From NCBI GenBank assembly GCA_036005125.1, contig DASYQV010000142.1:1-15747 (forward strand): a stretch of 15,747 bases of DNA, given 5' to 3'. This document shows positions 14,410 to 15,747 of the stretch, piece by piece; within the stretch, counting starts at the first letter, position 1, and the number at the start of each line of letters is the position of its first letter. Source of the stretch: DASYQV01 sp036005125. Its GTDB lineage: Bacteria; Acidobacteriota; Vicinamibacteria; Vicinamibacterales; UBA2999. Under the pieces are notes generated by a model, which did no database searches, was not told where the DNA came from, and worked only from the letters and a program-made list of their open reading frames with translations. The position numbers and the translations under genes were made by a program.

Positions 14410-15414
14410 GTGACTTCCACCATCACCAGCTCTGAAATCCGTCTCGTCTCACGCCCTCGCGGGTTGCCCACGCTCGAGAACTTCGAGAGGGCACAGTCGG
14501 AGCTCGCGCCGCCGCGCGACGGGCAAGTGCTCGTGCGCAATCTGTACATGTCGGTCGATCCCTACATGCGCGCGCGCATGCACGAGGAGGCCTACATGCC
14601 GCCGTTTCAACCGGGCCAGGCATTGACCGGCGCCGCGATCGGAGAGGTTGTGCAGTCGCCGGCCAGCGGTCTCGCACCGGGCGACATCGTCAGCTCGGCG
14701 TACGGCTGGCGCGAGTACTTCGTTGCCGACGCCGCAGATGTCCGCCGGATCGACCGTCCCTTTCAGCCGGTGTCAACGCACCTCGGCGTGCTCGGCGGCA
14801 CCGGGCTGAGCGCCTGGGTCGGGTTGAATCTTGTCGACGTCAAGGCGGGCGATCGTGTGTTTGTGTCCGGCGCGGCTGGCGCCGTCGGCAGCATCGCGGG
14901 TCAGCTCGCCAGACTCCGGGGGTGCTTCGTGGTCGGCAGCGCCGGCTCGGCAGCCAAGGTGCGGATGCTTCGCGACGAGCTCGGCTTCGATGCCGCCATC
15001 AATTACCGAAACGGCGATCTCCTGGGCGAGTTGAAGGCAGCGGCGCCCGAAGGGATCGATGTGTACTTCGACAACGTCGGCGGCGAGCATCTCGAGGCCG
15101 CGATTTCGATCATGCGGCCGCACGGCCGGATCAGCGCGTGCGGCGCGATCTCAACCTACAACGACGAGCGCCCGAGCCCCGGGCCGCGCAACCTGTTCGA
15201 GATCGTCACCAAGCGGCTGACGATCCGCGGCTTTATCGTGCTGGATTCGCTCGATCAGATGCCGCGATTCGTTGCGGAGGTGACACCGCTCGTGGCCGCG
15301 GGGAAGCTCGTTTCCAAAGAGACAATCGTCGAGGGGATCGACCGCGCGCCGCAGGCATTCATCGACATGCTCCGCGGCGGCAATGTGGGAAAGATGCTGG
15401 TGAAGCTGGCGTGA
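14410..15414 (+). CDS. NADP-dependent oxidoreductase, CurA / prostaglandin reductase type
   Basis: A 334-residue zinc-free medium-chain reductase. The family N-terminus shows as RLVSRPRGLPTLENFE (residues 11-26), then the substrate-domain motif NLYMSVDPYMRARM (44-57) typical of leukotriene-B4 dehydrogenase / CurA proteins. The Rossmann motif is VFVSGAAGAVGSIAGQLARL (residues about 152-171). GIDVYFDNVGG and LTIRGFIVLD also match the family, and it ends NVGKMLVKL. Members reduce the double bond of alpha,beta-unsaturated ketones and aldehydes with NADPH in the cytoplasm. Length is typical (330-345). The start chosen is GTG (MTSTITSSEIRL); an ATG at 14332 would add 26 unlike residues upstream of the promoter-like box. 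It is convergent with the cytochrome oxidase gene. Confidence 0.92.
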   Translation: MTSTITSSEIRLVSRPRGLPTLENFERAQSELAPPRDGQVLVRNLYMSVDPYMRARMHEEAYMPPFQPGQALTGAAIGEVVQSPASGLAPGDIVSSAYGWREYFVADAADVRRIDRPFQPVSTHLGVLGGTGLSAWVGLNLVDVKAGDRVFVSGAAGAVGSIAGQLARLRGCFVVGSAGSAAKVRMLRDELGFDAAINYRNGDLLGELKAAAPEGIDVYFDNVGGEHLEAAISIMRPHGRISACGAISTYNDERPSPGPRNLFEIVTKRLTIRGFIVLDSLDQMPRFVAEVTPLVAAGKLVSKETIVEGIDRAPQAFIDMLRGGNVGKMLVKLA

Positions 15415-15444
15415 TCGGGAACTGCGGGTCCAGGGGGAGTGAGC

Positions 15445-15507
15445 GTAGGCCGCATCTTTAGATGCGGCGCCCACGGCACATGTAGGCGCGGGCCTTCAGA
15501 CCCGCGC
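15445..15507 (+). repeat. Tandem pair of GTAGG-stem-CTTYAG hairpin elements
   Basis: Copy A (15445-15468) is GTAG then GCCGCATCT-TT-AGATGCGGC, a perfect 9-bp stem. Copy B (15482-15507) is GTAG then GCGCGGGCCT-TC-AGACCCGCGC, a 10-bp stem with one mismatch. Both point the same way, between two convergent genes. The stems are unrelated in sequence but both pair, while GTAGG and the C(TTYA)G tip are kept. Possible transcription end or mobile palindromic repeat. Confidence 0.85.
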
Positions 15508-15514
15508 TCTGACG

Positions 15515-15747
15515 CTACTTCTTCGGGCCGTTCTCCTTCAGCCACGCTTCGAAGTCCGACGCGGACTGAATCGTATAGAACCCGCGCATGCGGTAGTGAC
15601 CCAGGCCGCACAGCTGCGAGCAGGCGATCTCCCACTCGCCGGTCTTCGTCGGCGTGAACCAGACGTTCTGAACGATCCCGGGGATGGCGTCCTGCTTCAC
15701 GCGCATCTGCGGCAGGCCGAAGCTGTGGATCACGTCCTTGCTCGACA
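15515..15747 (-). CDS. coxB: Cytochrome c oxidase subunit II (partial, C-terminal CuA domain)
   Basis: The last 76 residues of COX2; the 5' part lies beyond the right edge. SSKDVIHSFGLPQMRVKQDA begins the CuA cupredoxin segment and ACSQLCGLGHYRM carries the two CuA cysteines, the His and the Met; the first His is in VIHSF. Gln replaces the more common Glu between the cysteines, which is an accepted variant because the backbone carbonyl is the ligand. The protein ends soon after (FEAWLKENGPKK), so it has no C-terminal haem c domain. The subunit takes electrons from cytochrome c or an alternative complex III in the aerobic respiratory chain. Confidence 0.95.
   Translation of the reverse strand, partial: SSKDVIHSFGLPQMRVKQDAIPGIVQNVWFTPTKTGEWEIACSQLCGLGHYRMRGFYTIQSASDFEAWLKENGPKK

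Noticed and set aside
14166..14549. N-terminal extension of the basic protein to 14549
   Set aside because: It would overlap the start of the opposite-strand oxidoreductase, lacks a ribosome binding site, and the ATG at 14165 has a strong one.

Overview
This window is a GC-rich (roughly two-thirds G+C), densely coded bacterial chromosome segment. Secreted S9-like and M61 proteins, an aa3-type cytochrome oxidase subunit II, a form II CoxSLM operon, short heptamer arrays between genes, and start codons placed just after TANNNT boxes fit a soil-type aerobic heterotroph. My best guess is Acidobacteriota, Vicinamibacteria-like. That placement is inference; no rRNA or marker gene is present.

Layout. 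1-4137 (minus): an operon for a molybdenum hydroxylase of the form II CO-dehydrogenase type, in the order coxS, coxL, coxM and then, after a 340-base gap filled by an inverted pair of GGTCAAA/TTTGACC arrays, the start of a MoxR (CoxD-like) ATPase. The active-site motif AYRGAGR marks form II, so the substrate is uncertain. 4383-5036 (plus): a two-domain glutaredoxin/thioredoxin-fold protein whose reading frame is crossed by one TGA exactly where the first Cys of the C-terminal CxxC belongs (TPT-[TGA]-PHCPRAV). A hairpin starts just downstream with its loop G 19 nt after the TGA. It is best read as a selenocysteine protein and is the most striking item here. 5074-7958 (minus): a conserved hypothetical protein, a 2H phosphoesterase, and an exported S9-peptidase-like protein that has lost its catalytic Ser and His. 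8034-11923 (plus): a one-repeat EamA membrane protein, an ATP-grasp enzyme, an M61 aminopeptidase with a PDZ domain, and a membrane protein whose start overlaps the M61 stop. 11969-13608 (minus): a GlcD-like FAD oxidase preceded by a 48-residue single-span membrane protein that overlaps it as GTGA. 13758-14165 (minus): a Lys/Arg-rich histone-H1-like protein. 14410-15414 (plus): a zinc-free NADPH oxidoreductase (CurA/PTGR type). 15515-15747 (minus): the C-terminal part of cytochrome c oxidase subunit II.

The intergenic DNA is unusually structured. One class is heptamer tandem arrays that share a TGA core when read on one strand (TTTGACC, CCTGATC, CTTGATT, TGTGATT, plus an 11-bp relative carrying TCTGACC). 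Several are arranged as inverted pairs. A second class is a hairpin family, GTAGG-stem-C(TTYA)G-stem, in about five copies whose stems differ in sequence but keep pairing. Copies sit between convergent genes and, at one site, provide the TAG stop codons of both flanking genes. No tRNA, rRNA, transposase or CRISPR array was seen.
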